Positions 56,739 to 64,000 of a stretch of 64,000 nucleotides of DNA are shown here, in pieces. The stretch's first letter is position 1; each line of letters begins with the position of its first letter. Source of the DNA: Pseudomonas sp. GGS8 (lineage in GTDB: Bacteria > Pseudomonadota > Gammaproteobacteria > Pseudomonadales > Pseudomonadaceae); NCBI RefSeq assembly GCF_024168645.1, contig NZ_JALJWF010000001.1, positions 2,285,001-2,349,000 of the forward strand, in the 5' to 3' direction. The position numbers and the translations under genes were made by a program. Under the pieces are notes generated by a model that worked only from the letters and a program-made list of their open reading frames with translations, had not been told where the DNA came from and did not search any database.

Positions 56739-56858
56739 AGCGTTTCTGTTGGTCAATGTCCGAACGGTAATCGAGATCATAGTCGATGCTTAATAGAGCT
56801 CTAGTCCGGGCTCTGCCATGATGGCCGGCATTAATCGGCAAGACGGTCAGGAGTGAGT

Positions 56859-57263
56859 ATGAATTTCCACACCCGAAAATGGGTAAAACCCGAAGACCTC
56901 AACCCCAATGGCACGCTGTTTGGTGGCAGCTTGCTGCGCTGGATCGACGAAGAGGCGGCGATCTACGCCATCGTCCAGCTGGGTAATCAGCGTGTGGTCA
57001 CCAAGTACATTTCCGAAATCAACTTCGTCAGCGCCTCGCGCCAGGGCGACATCATCGAGCTGGGCATCACCGCCACCGAGTTCGGTCGCACTTCGATCAC
57101 CCTGACCTGTGAAGTGCGCAACAAGATCACTCGCAAGAGCATTTTGACGGTAGAGAAGATGGTGTTCGTGAACCTTGGCGAAGACGGCCTGCCCATGCCG
57201 CACGGCCGGACCGAGATCAGGTACGTCAAAGACCAGTTCAAGGATGATGACATTGGCGAATAA
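56859..57263 (+). CDS. Acyl-CoA thioesterase (hotdog fold, YciA-like)
   Basis: This 134-residue single-hotdog protein is an acyl-CoA thioesterase-type enzyme, with LNPNGTLFGGSLLRWIDEEAA at about 12-32 and VSASRQGDIIELG in the middle. The start ATG at 56859 has AGGAG 5 bases before it; the GTG two codons earlier overlaps that site. Substrate range is unknown. It is divergent from ahcY. Confidence 0.9.
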   Translation: MNFHTRKWVKPEDLNPNGTLFGGSLLRWIDEEAAIYAIVQLGNQRVVTKYISEINFVSASRQGDIIELGITATEFGRTSITLTCEVRNKITRKSILTVEKMVFVNLGEDGLPMPHGRTEIRYVKDQFKDDDIGE

Positions 57264-57272
57264 TTGCCGCTT

Positions 57273-57419
57273 CTGTGGCGAGGGAGCTTGTCGGATCGCC
57301 GCACCGTCCCGCTCGGCTGCGAAGCAGTCGTAATCCGGCAATGAAGTCTGTCTGAGGAACCCGGTGAAAGGTTTTAGGGCCGCTTCGCGCCCCAGCGGGA
57401 GCAAGCTCCCTCGCCACAG
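57273..57419. repeat. REPIN, family 2 variant
   Basis: Units CTGTGGCGAGGGAGCTTG (with an insertion) and GAGCAAGCTCCCTCGCCACAG flank about 100 bases, with inner palindromes CGGCTGCGAAGCAGTCG and GGCCGCTTCGCGCC. The core base pair differs from the other family 2 copies on both arms. Confidence 0.86.
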
Positions 57420-57500
57420 GGTTTGCTGTGTTCCCCCGGGTAGTGAACAGCTCCGATCCCCGCGTGTCGTACCTAGACACGCCACCGGTTCAGGAACGCT

Positions 57501-58388
57501 ATGGACACGCCCAAAGACGGCAAGACCCCGGACCTCTCGGCACAGGAACAGCGCGAGGTCGACAAAAACCAGCCCCCGCGTGCGGCGGTGCTGCACGAAA
57601 TCATTCGCACCCAAGGCGATCAGGAACTCGAGCGTAGCGTTGCGGCGCTGTGGTGGTCGGCCCTGGCTGCCGGCCTGACCATGGGTCTGTCGCTGATGGG
57701 CATGGGGCTGCTCAACTCGCGCCTGCCGGACGGCGAAGGCTTCAAGGTGATCGCCAGCTTCGGTTATTGCGCAGGTTTTCTCGCGGTGATCCTCGCCCGT
57801 CAGCAACTCTTCACCGAAAACACCCTGACTGCCGTGCTGCCGATCATGAGCAAGCCAACGCTGGGTAATTTCGGTCGATTGTTGCGGCTGTGGACGGTGG
57901 TGCTGGTGGGCAACCTCTGTGGCACCTTGTTGGTGGCGTATGTGATGCTGCACCTGCCGATTTTCGACAGCAAGACCGATCTGGCCTTCCTTGAGATCGG
58001 GCGCAAGGTCATGGAGAACGATGCCAGCAAGATGTTCGCCAAAGGCATCATCTCCGGCTGGATGATCGCCACCATGGTCTGGATGATCCCGTCCATGGAA
58101 AGCGCCAAGATGTGGATCATCATCCTCATCACCTATTTCATGGCGCTGGGCGATTTCACCCACATCGTGGTCGGATCGGTCGAGGTCTCGTACCTGGTGT
58201 TCGCCGGCGAGTTGCCGTGGAAGGATTTCTGGCTGGTGTTCGCCGCTCCCACGTTGGCGGGGAACATTATTGGCGGCAGTTTTATCTTCGCGCTGATCAG
58301 TCACGCGCAGATTCGCAGTGAAAGCGGGCCGCCGAAGACCTCTGCGGAGCGGGCTCAGGAATCCGAACCGCAGAAGATCAAAAAATGA
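57501..58388 (+). CDS. Formate/nitrite transporter (FNT) family protein
   Basis: This 295-residue protein has a polar N-terminal segment of about 45 residues, six predicted membrane helices and a charged tail. It belongs to the FNT family (YfdC-like): SLMGMGLLN in helix 1, FGYCAGFLAVILARQQLFTENTL in helix 2, and FTHIVVGSVEVSYLVFAGE, whose His aligns with the central FNT histidine. The transported anion is unknown. The gene ends 6 bases from the stop of a convergent MFS gene. Confidence 0.85.
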   Translation: MDTPKDGKTPDLSAQEQREVDKNQPPRAAVLHEIIRTQGDQELERSVAALWWSALAAGLTMGLSLMGMGLLNSRLPDGEGFKVIASFGYCAGFLAVILARQQLFTENTLTAVLPIMSKPTLGNFGRLLRLWTVVLVGNLCGTLLVAYVMLHLPIFDSKTDLAFLEIGRKVMENDASKMFAKGIISGWMIATMVWMIPSMESAKMWIIILITYFMALGDFTHIVVGSVEVSYLVFAGELPWKDFWLVFAAPTLAGNIIGGSFIFALISHAQIRSESGPPKTSAERAQESEPQKIKK

Positions 58389-58394
58389 TCAATG

Positions 58395-59564
58395 TCAGCT
58401 AGAGGCATTAACCGCGGCAGCACTGCGGCGTTGCAGGTAGATGAAGAACAGCGCCGTCAGCACCGTGAACACGCTGACCAGTGCGCCGGTCCACGGCAAG
58501 TCCGCCAGGTCCGCGCCGCTGGCCACGACCAGCCCGCCAATCCACGCCCCGGCTGCGTTGCCGAGATTGAATGCGCTTTGATTCAACGTCGACCCGAGGT
58601 TTGGCGCCTCATGGGCTTGATCGATGATCAGCAATTGCAGGATCGGGCACAGCGCGAAGGCGAAGATCCCCCACAACACCAGTGTGATCGCCGCCGGGAT
58701 CACCGAATGGCTGGTCTGGCTGAAGGCGGCCAGCACGACGGCCACAGCCAATGTCATCCCCACCAGCGAAGGCAGCAAACGACTGTCCGCCAATCGGCCG
58801 CCGAGCATGCTGCCCCCGGTCAAGCCGACCCCGAACAACAGCAACATGATGGTTACGCCATGCGGACTGACGCCGGTAATGTCTTGCAGGATCGGCGCAA
58901 TGTAAGTGAACACGCTGAACAGGCTGGTGGACGCCAGCACGCTCATGCCCAGCGCCAGCAGCACATTGACCTTGCCCAGCACTTTGAACTCGCTGGCCAG
59001 GTTGGCCTTGTCCATGGGAATTTCCTTGGGCAGCCAGACCCACTGCGCAATCGCTGCAATTACGCCAATCACCGACACCGCCCAGAAGGTCGAACGCCAG
59101 CCGGCGTATTGCCCCAGCGCAGTGCCCAATGGCACGCCCAGCACGTTGGCCAGGGTCAGGCCGGTGAACATCATGGCAATCGCCTGGGCTCGTTTGTTCG
59201 GTGCCACCAGACTGGCAGCGACCACTGAGCCGATACCGAAAAACGCACCATGGCACAAAGCAGTAATCACCCGTGCAGCCATCAATGTGGCGTAGTTCGG
59301 CGCAAGGGCGCAGAGGGTGTTGCCGAGAATGAACATCATCGTCATGCCCAACAGCGTGGCTTTACGCGGCATGTTGGCGGTGCCGACCGCGAGGATCGGC
59401 GCACCGAACACCACGCCCAGGGCGTAACCGGTGATGAGCAGGCCGGCGTGAGGAATGCTCACGGCGAGGTCGCGAGCGACATCGGGCAGCAAACCCATGA
59501 TGACGAACTCAGTGGTGCCGATGCCGAAAGCGGCAACGGCCAGTGCAAGCAAGGCGAGTGGCAT
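58395..59564 (-). CDS. MFS transporter (AraJ/sugar efflux-like)
   Basis: This 389-residue protein has 12 predicted membrane helices and the 12-TM MFS motifs of the drug/sugar efflux group: FGIGTTEFVIMGLLPDVARDL at the N-terminus, and GAPILAVGTANMPRKA between helices 2 and 3 in the place of motif A. The ATG at 59564 is used since the first helix starts right there. Substrate is not predictable. Confidence 0.86.
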   Translation of the reverse strand: MPLALLALAVAAFGIGTTEFVIMGLLPDVARDLAVSIPHAGLLITGYALGVVFGAPILAVGTANMPRKATLLGMTMMFILGNTLCALAPNYATLMAARVITALCHGAFFGIGSVVAASLVAPNKRAQAIAMMFTGLTLANVLGVPLGTALGQYAGWRSTFWAVSVIGVIAAIAQWVWLPKEIPMDKANLASEFKVLGKVNVLLALGMSVLASTSLFSVFTYIAPILQDITGVSPHGVTIMLLLFGVGLTGGSMLGGRLADSRLLPSLVGMTLAVAVVLAAFSQTSHSVIPAAITLVLWGIFAFALCPILQLLIIDQAHEAPNLGSTLNQSAFNLGNAAGAWIGGLVVASGADLADLPWTGALVSVFTVLTALFFIYLQRRSAAAVNASS

Positions 59565-59779
59565 GCGCAAGGTCTCTGTCGGTAGTCTTGACGCTTTGAT
59601 CAGGCATACGCAGGCCGACAACCGTTCTCGATGAGAACGGGCAGAGGCAGGAATTATTGGAATTAGTCCGTGCGCAACTGAGTGCGGCGTGGTCGCTTGC
59701 AGTATAAACAGCTGCGGACATATGGCGAATCAAATCTCTGCCCTACGGGGGAGGGTGGGGGCAACATAAGGAGTGTGCC

Positions 59780-60613
59780 GTGCTTGCGACGATTCTGGTG
59801 TTGGTGGCGGCGCTGTTGCATGCGGCGTGGAATACCCTGATCAAATTCAGCGCGGAGCGGCTGTTGGTGGTGGCCTGCATGGACAGCGTGGCGTTGCTGT
59901 TTGTCGCGTTGATGCTGCCATTCGTGGCGCTGCCGCCACTGGAGATGTGGCCGTGGATTCTTGCGTCGGCGGCATTCGAGTTGCTCTATCGCTACCTGTT
60001 GATCCAGGCCTATCGGGTCGGCGATCTCGGGCTGGTCTATCCGTTGATGCGTGGCCTGTCACCCTTGGTGGTGCTGGCGCTGACGCTGATCTTCGCCGGC
60101 GAAGTGCTCACGGCTCAGCAGATCTTCGGGATTTTGCTCATTCCGTTCGGCATGTTGTGCCTGCTCTGGCAGGGCGGCGGCGGGGTGCGCCTGCCGTGGT
60201 CGATGCTGCCGGTGGTGGCGCTGATCGGGTTGTGCATCGGTTGCTACACCTTCATCGATGGCCAGGCCTTGCGGCGTTGGTCCCATCCGCTGGACTACCT
60301 TGTGTGGGTCACCTTGTTCAGTGCCTGGCCGTTTCCGCTGTTGGCGCTGGTGAGCAAACGCCCCGCGTTCATGCTGTTCTGGCGCGAGCAGTGGCGGTTG
60401 GGCTTGGCGGTCGGGTTTTGCGTACTGTTCAGTTACGCTCTGGTGCTGTGGGCCATGCAACTCGGCTCGATTGCCGAAGCGGCGGCGCTGCGCGAAATCA
60501 GTGTGATTCTGGTGGTGCTGTTCGGGATGCGCTATCTGAAAGAACCTTTCGGCAAGCCCCGGCTCTTAGCCTGTGGGTTGGTGCTGATCGGCATGTTGGT
60601 GATGAAGTTTTAG
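59780..60613 (+). CDS. EamA/DMT family transporter
   Basis: This 277-residue protein has ten predicted membrane helices in two EamA halves; the first starts LLHAAWNTLIKFSAE. It starts with GTG at 59780, preceded by AAGGAG. EamA proteins export metabolites; the substrate here is unknown. A longer overlapping frame on the same strand (59773-60648) is rich in Arg and lacks any pattern and was rejected. Confidence 0.88.
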   Translation: MLATILVLVAALLHAAWNTLIKFSAERLLVVACMDSVALLFVALMLPFVALPPLEMWPWILASAAFELLYRYLLIQAYRVGDLGLVYPLMRGLSPLVVLALTLIFAGEVLTAQQIFGILLIPFGMLCLLWQGGGGVRLPWSMLPVVALIGLCIGCYTFIDGQALRRWSHPLDYLVWVTLFSAWPFPLLALVSKRPAFMLFWREQWRLGLAVGFCVLFSYALVLWAMQLGSIAEAAALREISVILVVLFGMRYLKEPFGKPRLLACGLVLIGMLVMKF

Positions 60614-60662
60614 TCACCCCTGATGGAATTCGATTCTCTATAACTTGAAAAGGGACTGCGTT

Positions 60663-61046
60663 ATGACGGTTGCTCTGTGGTGCATTTTGATTGCGATCGG
60701 CTTGCCTTATTTGTGCATAGGCATCGCCAAGGTCAGTGGCGGGTTCAGGCTTAGGCACAACCATGATCCTCGGGGCTTTCTCGATTCCCTGGAAGGCTTG
60801 GGCAAGCGGGCGCATGCGGCGCAACTGAACAGTTTTGAAGTGACCCCGGCGTTTGCGGCGGCGGTGATCGTGGCTCACTTGGCCGGCAATGCCGAACTGG
60901 TGACGATCAATGTGCTGTCGGTGCTGTTCATCACCAGTCGACTGCTCTTCATCATTTGCTACTTGGCGGACTGGGCATTGCTCCGGTCGCTGGTGTGGTT
61001 TGTGGGGATGGGGTTGATCGTCAGTTTCTTTGTGGTGTCTGTTTAA
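60663..61046 (+). CDS. MAPEG family membrane protein
   Basis: This 127-residue protein has four predicted helices and the MAPEG pattern (RAHAAQLNSFEVTPAFAAAVIVAHLAG in the middle, then ITSRLLFIICYLAD). Bacterial MAPEG proteins of this length have unknown function. The ATG at 60663 follows AAAGGGA, 50 bases after the EamA gene. Confidence 0.87.
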   Translation: MTVALWCILIAIGLPYLCIGIAKVSGGFRLRHNHDPRGFLDSLEGLGKRAHAAQLNSFEVTPAFAAAVIVAHLAGNAELVTINVLSVLFITSRLLFIICYLADWALLRSLVWFVGMGLIVSFFVVSV

Positions 61047-61055
61047 AGACAAGAT

Positions 61056-61159
61056 CAAAAGATCGCAGCCTTAGGCAGCTCTACAGGGGGCGATGTTCAT
61101 CCGCGACATTGGACGAACGCGGTCAATGTAGGCGCTGGCGAAGCCTGCGATCTTTTGCT
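61056..61159. repeat. Inverted repeat, family 4
   Basis: The arms AAAAGATCGCAGCCTTAGGC (61058 on) and GCGAAGCCTGCGATCTTTT flank about 60 bases between the convergent MAPEG and mltA genes. It matches the copy at 53991 in the outer 15 bases. Confidence 0.82.
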
Positions 61160-61160
61160 T

Positions 61161-62333
61161 TTAAAGTGTGTCAGCCACCTGCGGCACTTGTGGCAACGCC
61201 GCCCCTTTAGGCCAAAGCATCCAGATCTGTCCTTGCTGTTTCATGTCGCCGGCCAGTTGCCCGGCTGCCTCGCCCGTGCCCCAGAACAGGTCTGCGCGGA
61301 CCTCGCCGGCAATCGCGCCGCCGGTGTCTTGTGCAGCCACCGGACGTACCAATGCGCTGCCGTCCGGGCGTGTGGTCGATAACCACAACAGACTGCCGAG
61401 CGGAATCACCTTGCGGTCCACTGCCGCGCTATAACCTGCGGTCAGCGGTACATTCAGCGAACCACGCGGCCCTTCGTTGCTGTCCGGGTTGCGATTGAAG
61501 AACACGTAGCTGGGGTTGCTGCCGAGCAGTTCGGGAATGCGCGTCGGATTGGCCTTGGCCCAGTTATCGATGGCGCTCATGGTCACCTCTTCTTTCTTCA
61601 GCTCACCCTGATCCACCAGCCAGCGACCGATGGGGCGGTAAGGGTGGCCGTTCTGGTCGGCATAACCGATGCGCAATTGACGGCCATCATCGAGCTGAAT
61701 GCGCCCCGAACCCTGGATTTGCAGAAACTGCAGGTTCATCGGGTCGGTCAGCCAGGCAATCACCGGCGCCTTCACGCCTTTGGTTTCAATGGTTGCCGCA
61801 TCGTCATAGGGCTTGAGTACGCGACCTTCGAGCCGTCCACGCAAGCGTTTGCCCTTGAGCTCCGGGTAGATACTGTCCAGCGAGACGATGATCATGTCCT
61901 CGGGCACGCCGTACACCGGGATGTTCGCTCGCTCGGTCTGAGTCAGGCTGCCGGGGTACACCGGTTCGTAGTAACCGGTGATCAGGCCGTTGGGGTTGTC
62001 ATTGGCGGCGCGCAAGCCGTAAACATCGAGGTTCTGCTTGAGGAAGCCGCGGATGTCGCTGGCGGTCGGCTGCACGTTGGCGGAAGCGGCACAGGTGCCA
62101 CCCCAGACCGGGTCGGCCTTGAGTCGGGTGCAGGCGCTGCGCCACGAGCTGAAACCGGCGATGAGGTCGTTGTCGGACACCGCTGGAAGGGCTTCCCAGG
62201 TAGCGCTGGAGTAGGTCGCCAGTGCGTGGGTTTTCGGTTTGCTGCTGTCGCCACCGGTGCAGCCCGCAAGTACGGCCACCATCGGAAGGGTCCAGGCCAG
62301 GTTGTGACGCCACGCCTTGAAACGGCTGTTCAT
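61161..62333 (-). CDS. mltA: Membrane-bound lytic murein transglycosylase A (MltA)
   Basis: MltA cleaves peptidoglycan glycan strands to 1,6-anhydro ends. The 390-residue protein has a lipoprotein signal with Cys25 in VLAGC. The 3D/MltA domain follows, with GLITGYYEPVYPGS and QDTGGAIAGEVRADLFWGTG containing the catalytic Asp. The ATG at 62333 is used because the lipobox starts 20 residues later. It is the outer membrane-anchored form. Confidence 0.95.
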   Translation of the reverse strand: MNSRFKAWRHNLAWTLPMVAVLAGCTGGDSSKPKTHALATYSSATWEALPAVSDNDLIAGFSSWRSACTRLKADPVWGGTCAASANVQPTASDIRGFLKQNLDVYGLRAANDNPNGLITGYYEPVYPGSLTQTERANIPVYGVPEDMIIVSLDSIYPELKGKRLRGRLEGRVLKPYDDAATIETKGVKAPVIAWLTDPMNLQFLQIQGSGRIQLDDGRQLRIGYADQNGHPYRPIGRWLVDQGELKKEEVTMSAIDNWAKANPTRIPELLGSNPSYVFFNRNPDSNEGPRGSLNVPLTAGYSAAVDRKVIPLGSLLWLSTTRPDGSALVRPVAAQDTGGAIAGEVRADLFWGTGEAAGQLAGDMKQQGQIWMLWPKGAALPQVPQVADTL

Positions 62334-62461
62334 GGAGTAATTCCTTTGCCGGTTGCCTGAGTGCTCCATGCACTCAAACAACCCGTATTGATAATAGGGC
62401 TATTGGTCTTTACCGGTGACGCGAGGATACTGGTTGCCGATTCCAGTGACCTGTAGCCACC

Positions 62462-62911
62462 ATGACTCTTAAAAGACTTTCTGTTGTATTGCTGGCCTGC
62501 CTGACCTTGTCCGCCTGCGGCGGTGTCGACCCGAATTCGCCATTGGGCCAACGCAAGGCGATCTTCAAGCAAATGCTCAAGACCGGTGAAGACCTGGGTG
62601 GCATGTTGCGTGGGCGTATTCCGTTCGATGGTCCGAAATTCGCCGACGGTGCCGTGAAGCTTGACGCGTTGTCCCATGAGCCGTGGAAACATTTCCCGCA
62701 GGTGCGCGAAGAAGATCACACCAGCGCCAAGGACGATGTCTGGCAGAAACAGGCGCGTTTCCAGGAAATGGCCCGCACCCTTGAAGGCGCCACCGGTGAG
62801 CTGGTGATTGCCAGCCAGATGCAACCCTACAAGGCCAGTAACCTGGGGCCGGCGGTGCAGAAAGTAGAAGACGCCTGTAGTGCCTGCCATAAAGAGTTTC
62901 GGGATCATTGA
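62462..62911 (+). CDS. Lipoprotein c-type cytochrome (cytochrome c'-like)
   Basis: This 149-residue protein has a lipobox signal (LSAC, Cys19) and a helical domain ending with the heme motif Cys139-Ser-Ala-Cys142-His143 (CSACHKEF) seven residues from the C-terminus, the position typical of cytochrome c'. The family binds NO or serves in electron transfer; this membrane-anchored variant has no known partner nearby. It is divergent from mltA. Confidence 0.85.
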   Translation: MTLKRLSVVLLACLTLSACGGVDPNSPLGQRKAIFKQMLKTGEDLGGMLRGRIPFDGPKFADGAVKLDALSHEPWKHFPQVREEDHTSAKDDVWQKQARFQEMARTLEGATGELVIASQMQPYKASNLGPAVQKVEDACSACHKEFRDH

Positions 62912-62926
62912 AGCGGCGTATTCCTG

Positions 62927-62954
62927 TGACGAGGGGGCAAGCCCCCTCGCCACA
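62927..62954. repeat. REP element, family 2 (single compact palindrome)
   Basis: GTGACGAGGGGGC and GCCCCCTCGCCAC meet directly (AA between). It lies between the convergent cytochrome and DUF1090 genes and could end both transcripts. Confidence 0.82.
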
Positions 62955-62977
62955 ACAAGCCTTGTGCTCAAACTGGA

Positions 62978-63373
62978 CTACTTATCCAGCTCGTCGAGCG
63001 CGTCCTGCAAATCCTTGCGCGATTGAGCCAGTTTGTCTTTGCGCTTGTTGATCTTCTCGGCGTCGCCTTTTTTCATCGCTTTGTCGAGGTCGGCCTGACG
63101 CCTGCTGACTTCATGCTTGGCGTCGAGCACCTTGTTTTCCCGTTCCTTCTTCAAGGACGCGTCGGTGCAATGGGCGGTGACTTCGCTCAGGGCGGTTTCC
63201 AGGCCAGCTTGTTGATCGGCGTTGCCGTGAGACTTGGCCAGTTCGATCTGGTTGATGATGCCTTGTTTTTTGGCGGCGCAGCCGGACAGGCCCGGGGCGT
63301 CTTCGGTAGCCATTAATGGAGCGGCCATCACGCTGCACAGGGTCAACAAGGCAAGCGGTGAAAGAAGTTTCAT
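62978..63373 (-). CDS. DUF1090 family periplasmic coiled-coil protein
   Basis: This 131-residue protein has a signal peptide (about 22 residues, ending LMA-T) and a short mature region with two cysteines (GLSGCAAKK and TAHCTD), then a long Lys/Glu/Asp-rich coiled coil to the end. It matches DUF1090 (YqjC-like) proteins of unknown role. The gene lies after ligB, an arrangement known in Pseudomonas. Confidence 0.88.
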   Translation of the reverse strand: MKLLSPLALLTLCSVMAAPLMATEDAPGLSGCAAKKQGIINQIELAKSHGNADQQAGLETALSEVTAHCTDASLKKERENKVLDAKHEVSRRQADLDKAMKKGDAEKINKRKDKLAQSRKDLQDALDELDK

Positions 63374-63464
63374 AAAAGCTCCAAGTGAAAAGTTCGATGT
63401 AGCGATGGGCTGTTTGAGCGCATCGGCACCTATGGGTTCCCAGGCTGGCGGGCGTCGCCGGCTG

Positions 63465-64000
63465 CTAAAAACCGTCAATCCCGGCAACGCGTAATGTCTC
63501 GCTCAAGGCCAGGACCTGCGGGTCGCGGAAAAATGCGCTCAATTGCGCCGCGCGTCCCGGGCCGATGCCGGTTTCAGCCTGCCATTGTTCGGTGTTTCGT
63601 TGCGCCAGCACCTGCCATGAGTCGGCTAGGCGTGCCTGGCCGGTCGGCGGCAAGCCCAGGGCTTTGAGCCAGCGAGCGAACGGTCGTTGTCGGGCGCTGT
63701 TGAAACTGTTCAAAAGACGAGCACTGCTGCGCTCGCCGAAGCCGTCAATGTTAGCAAGCTCTTGCTCATCGAGGGTTAACCAATCGAGCAGGCTGCCAAG
63801 GCGTTCAGCCTTGAGCAGTTTCTCCCAGGTGCCCGGCCCGACATGAGGCAAGGCCAGCCCCTGTTTGCCGCTGAGCCAGGCCAGGCGTGCGAGGAACTGG
63901 CTTTCGCATCCGGGTGTCGGCTGCCAGCAACTTAACGGATGAAAATCTGCTGCCAGCGGTACGTTTAATTCAGGGCGTTCGGTGCTGCGCAATACGACAC
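63465..64000 (-). CDS. ligB: NAD-dependent DNA ligase LigB (5' part outside window)
   Basis: This is the C-terminal third of LigB, an NAD-dependent ligase without a BRCT domain. The frame is open to the right edge, so the adenylation domain lies beyond it. The visible part includes a zinc-site-like CWQPTPGCESQ region and the helix-hairpin-helix repeats (ALPHVGPGTWEKLL, LANIDGFGERSSARLL, ETGIGPGRAAQLSAFF). Its end has no BRCT, which separates it from LigA. Confidence 0.9.
   Translation of the reverse strand, partial: VVLRSTERPELNVPLAADFHPLSCWQPTPGCESQFLARLAWLSGKQGLALPHVGPGTWEKLLKAERLGSLLDWLTLDEQELANIDGFGERSSARLLNSFNSARQRPFARWLKALGLPPTGQARLADSWQVLAQRNTEQWQAETGIGPGRAAQLSAFFRDPQVLALSETLRVAGIDGF

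Noticed and set aside
59773..60648. 291-residue frame overlapping the EamA transporter on the same strand
   Set aside because: It is Arg/Gly/Val-rich without membrane helices, whereas the 59780 frame gives ten helices and has a ribosome binding site.

Overview
The window is chromosomal DNA of a Pseudomonas, most likely from the P. fluorescens complex. Many proteins are full-length versions of core Pseudomonas proteins (FtsYEX, RpoH, ThiSG, MetXW, PyrRBC', PilGHIJ-ChpA, MdcA-H, MetF, AhcY). Gene order largely follows the region around PA0373 to PA0436 of P. aeruginosa PAO1. Base composition is GC-rich, and the intergenic spaces are full of palindromic REP/REPIN elements of the kind abundant in fluorescent pseudomonads. 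No tRNA, rRNA, IS element, prophage or CRISPR array was seen.

Layout. 1-3356: ftsY (5' truncated)-ftsE-ftsX, then rpoH with a candidate AlgU promoter and a strong terminator. 3527-6571: mtgA, a DUF423 membrane protein, thiS-thiG and trmB. 6717-13695, minus strand: DUF3392, hemW-rdgB-DUF4426-metW-metX and yggU-yggT-proC-yggS. 13752: pilT, without pilU after it. 14942-16232: a C40 peptidase and a TM2 protein. 16374-22406, minus strand: pyrC'-pyrB-pyrR-ruvX-algH-tonB-gshB read from right to left (transcription runs gshB to pyrC'). 22640-32620: the chemosensory cluster pilG-pilH-pilI-pilJ-chpA-chpC, lacking pilK and chpB. 32790-34626: an accessory pair of divergent units, a DUF6124 gene with an elaborate structured leader on the minus strand and a nucleotidyltransferase/HEPN gene pair on the plus strand. 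34894-43181: a complete malonate decarboxylase operon (mdcABCDEGH), the madLM malonate transporter and the LysR regulator mdcR. 43339-46286: hemolysin III-like protein, rsmE, bioA. 46509-50832: an FAD amine-oxidase-like protein with a long Ala/Lys/Pro tail, a probably acquired YVTN beta-propeller gene, cytochrome b561 and YceI. 51023-56538: DEAD-box helicase rhlE2, a periplasmic binding protein, metF, and ahcY with an SAH riboswitch. 56859-62954: a thioesterase, FNT, MFS, EamA and MAPEG membrane proteins, mltA and a small c-type cytochrome. 62978-end: a DUF1090 protein and the 3' part of ligB.

How genes work together. MetW/MetX, MetF and AhcY serve methionine synthesis and the SAM cycle, and AhcY is controlled by its product-pathway ligand SAH through the riboswitch. 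PyrR/PyrB/PyrC' form the Pseudomonas aspartate transcarbamoylase locus, in which PyrC' has lost its metal ligands. PilT, TonB and PilG-ChpC relate to type IV pilus motility and surface sensing, in a version reduced compared with PAO1. The mdc/mad genes import malonate and cleave it to acetate and CO2.

The most interesting unexplained signal is the minus-strand leader of the DUF6124 gene (33222-33402). It contains two long helices in crossing order (A, B, A', B') with a one-base junction, two small hairpins inside and one hairpin outside. This is the signature of a large H-type pseudoknot or of a two-state RNA switch. All calls come from reading the sequence; no database search was run.
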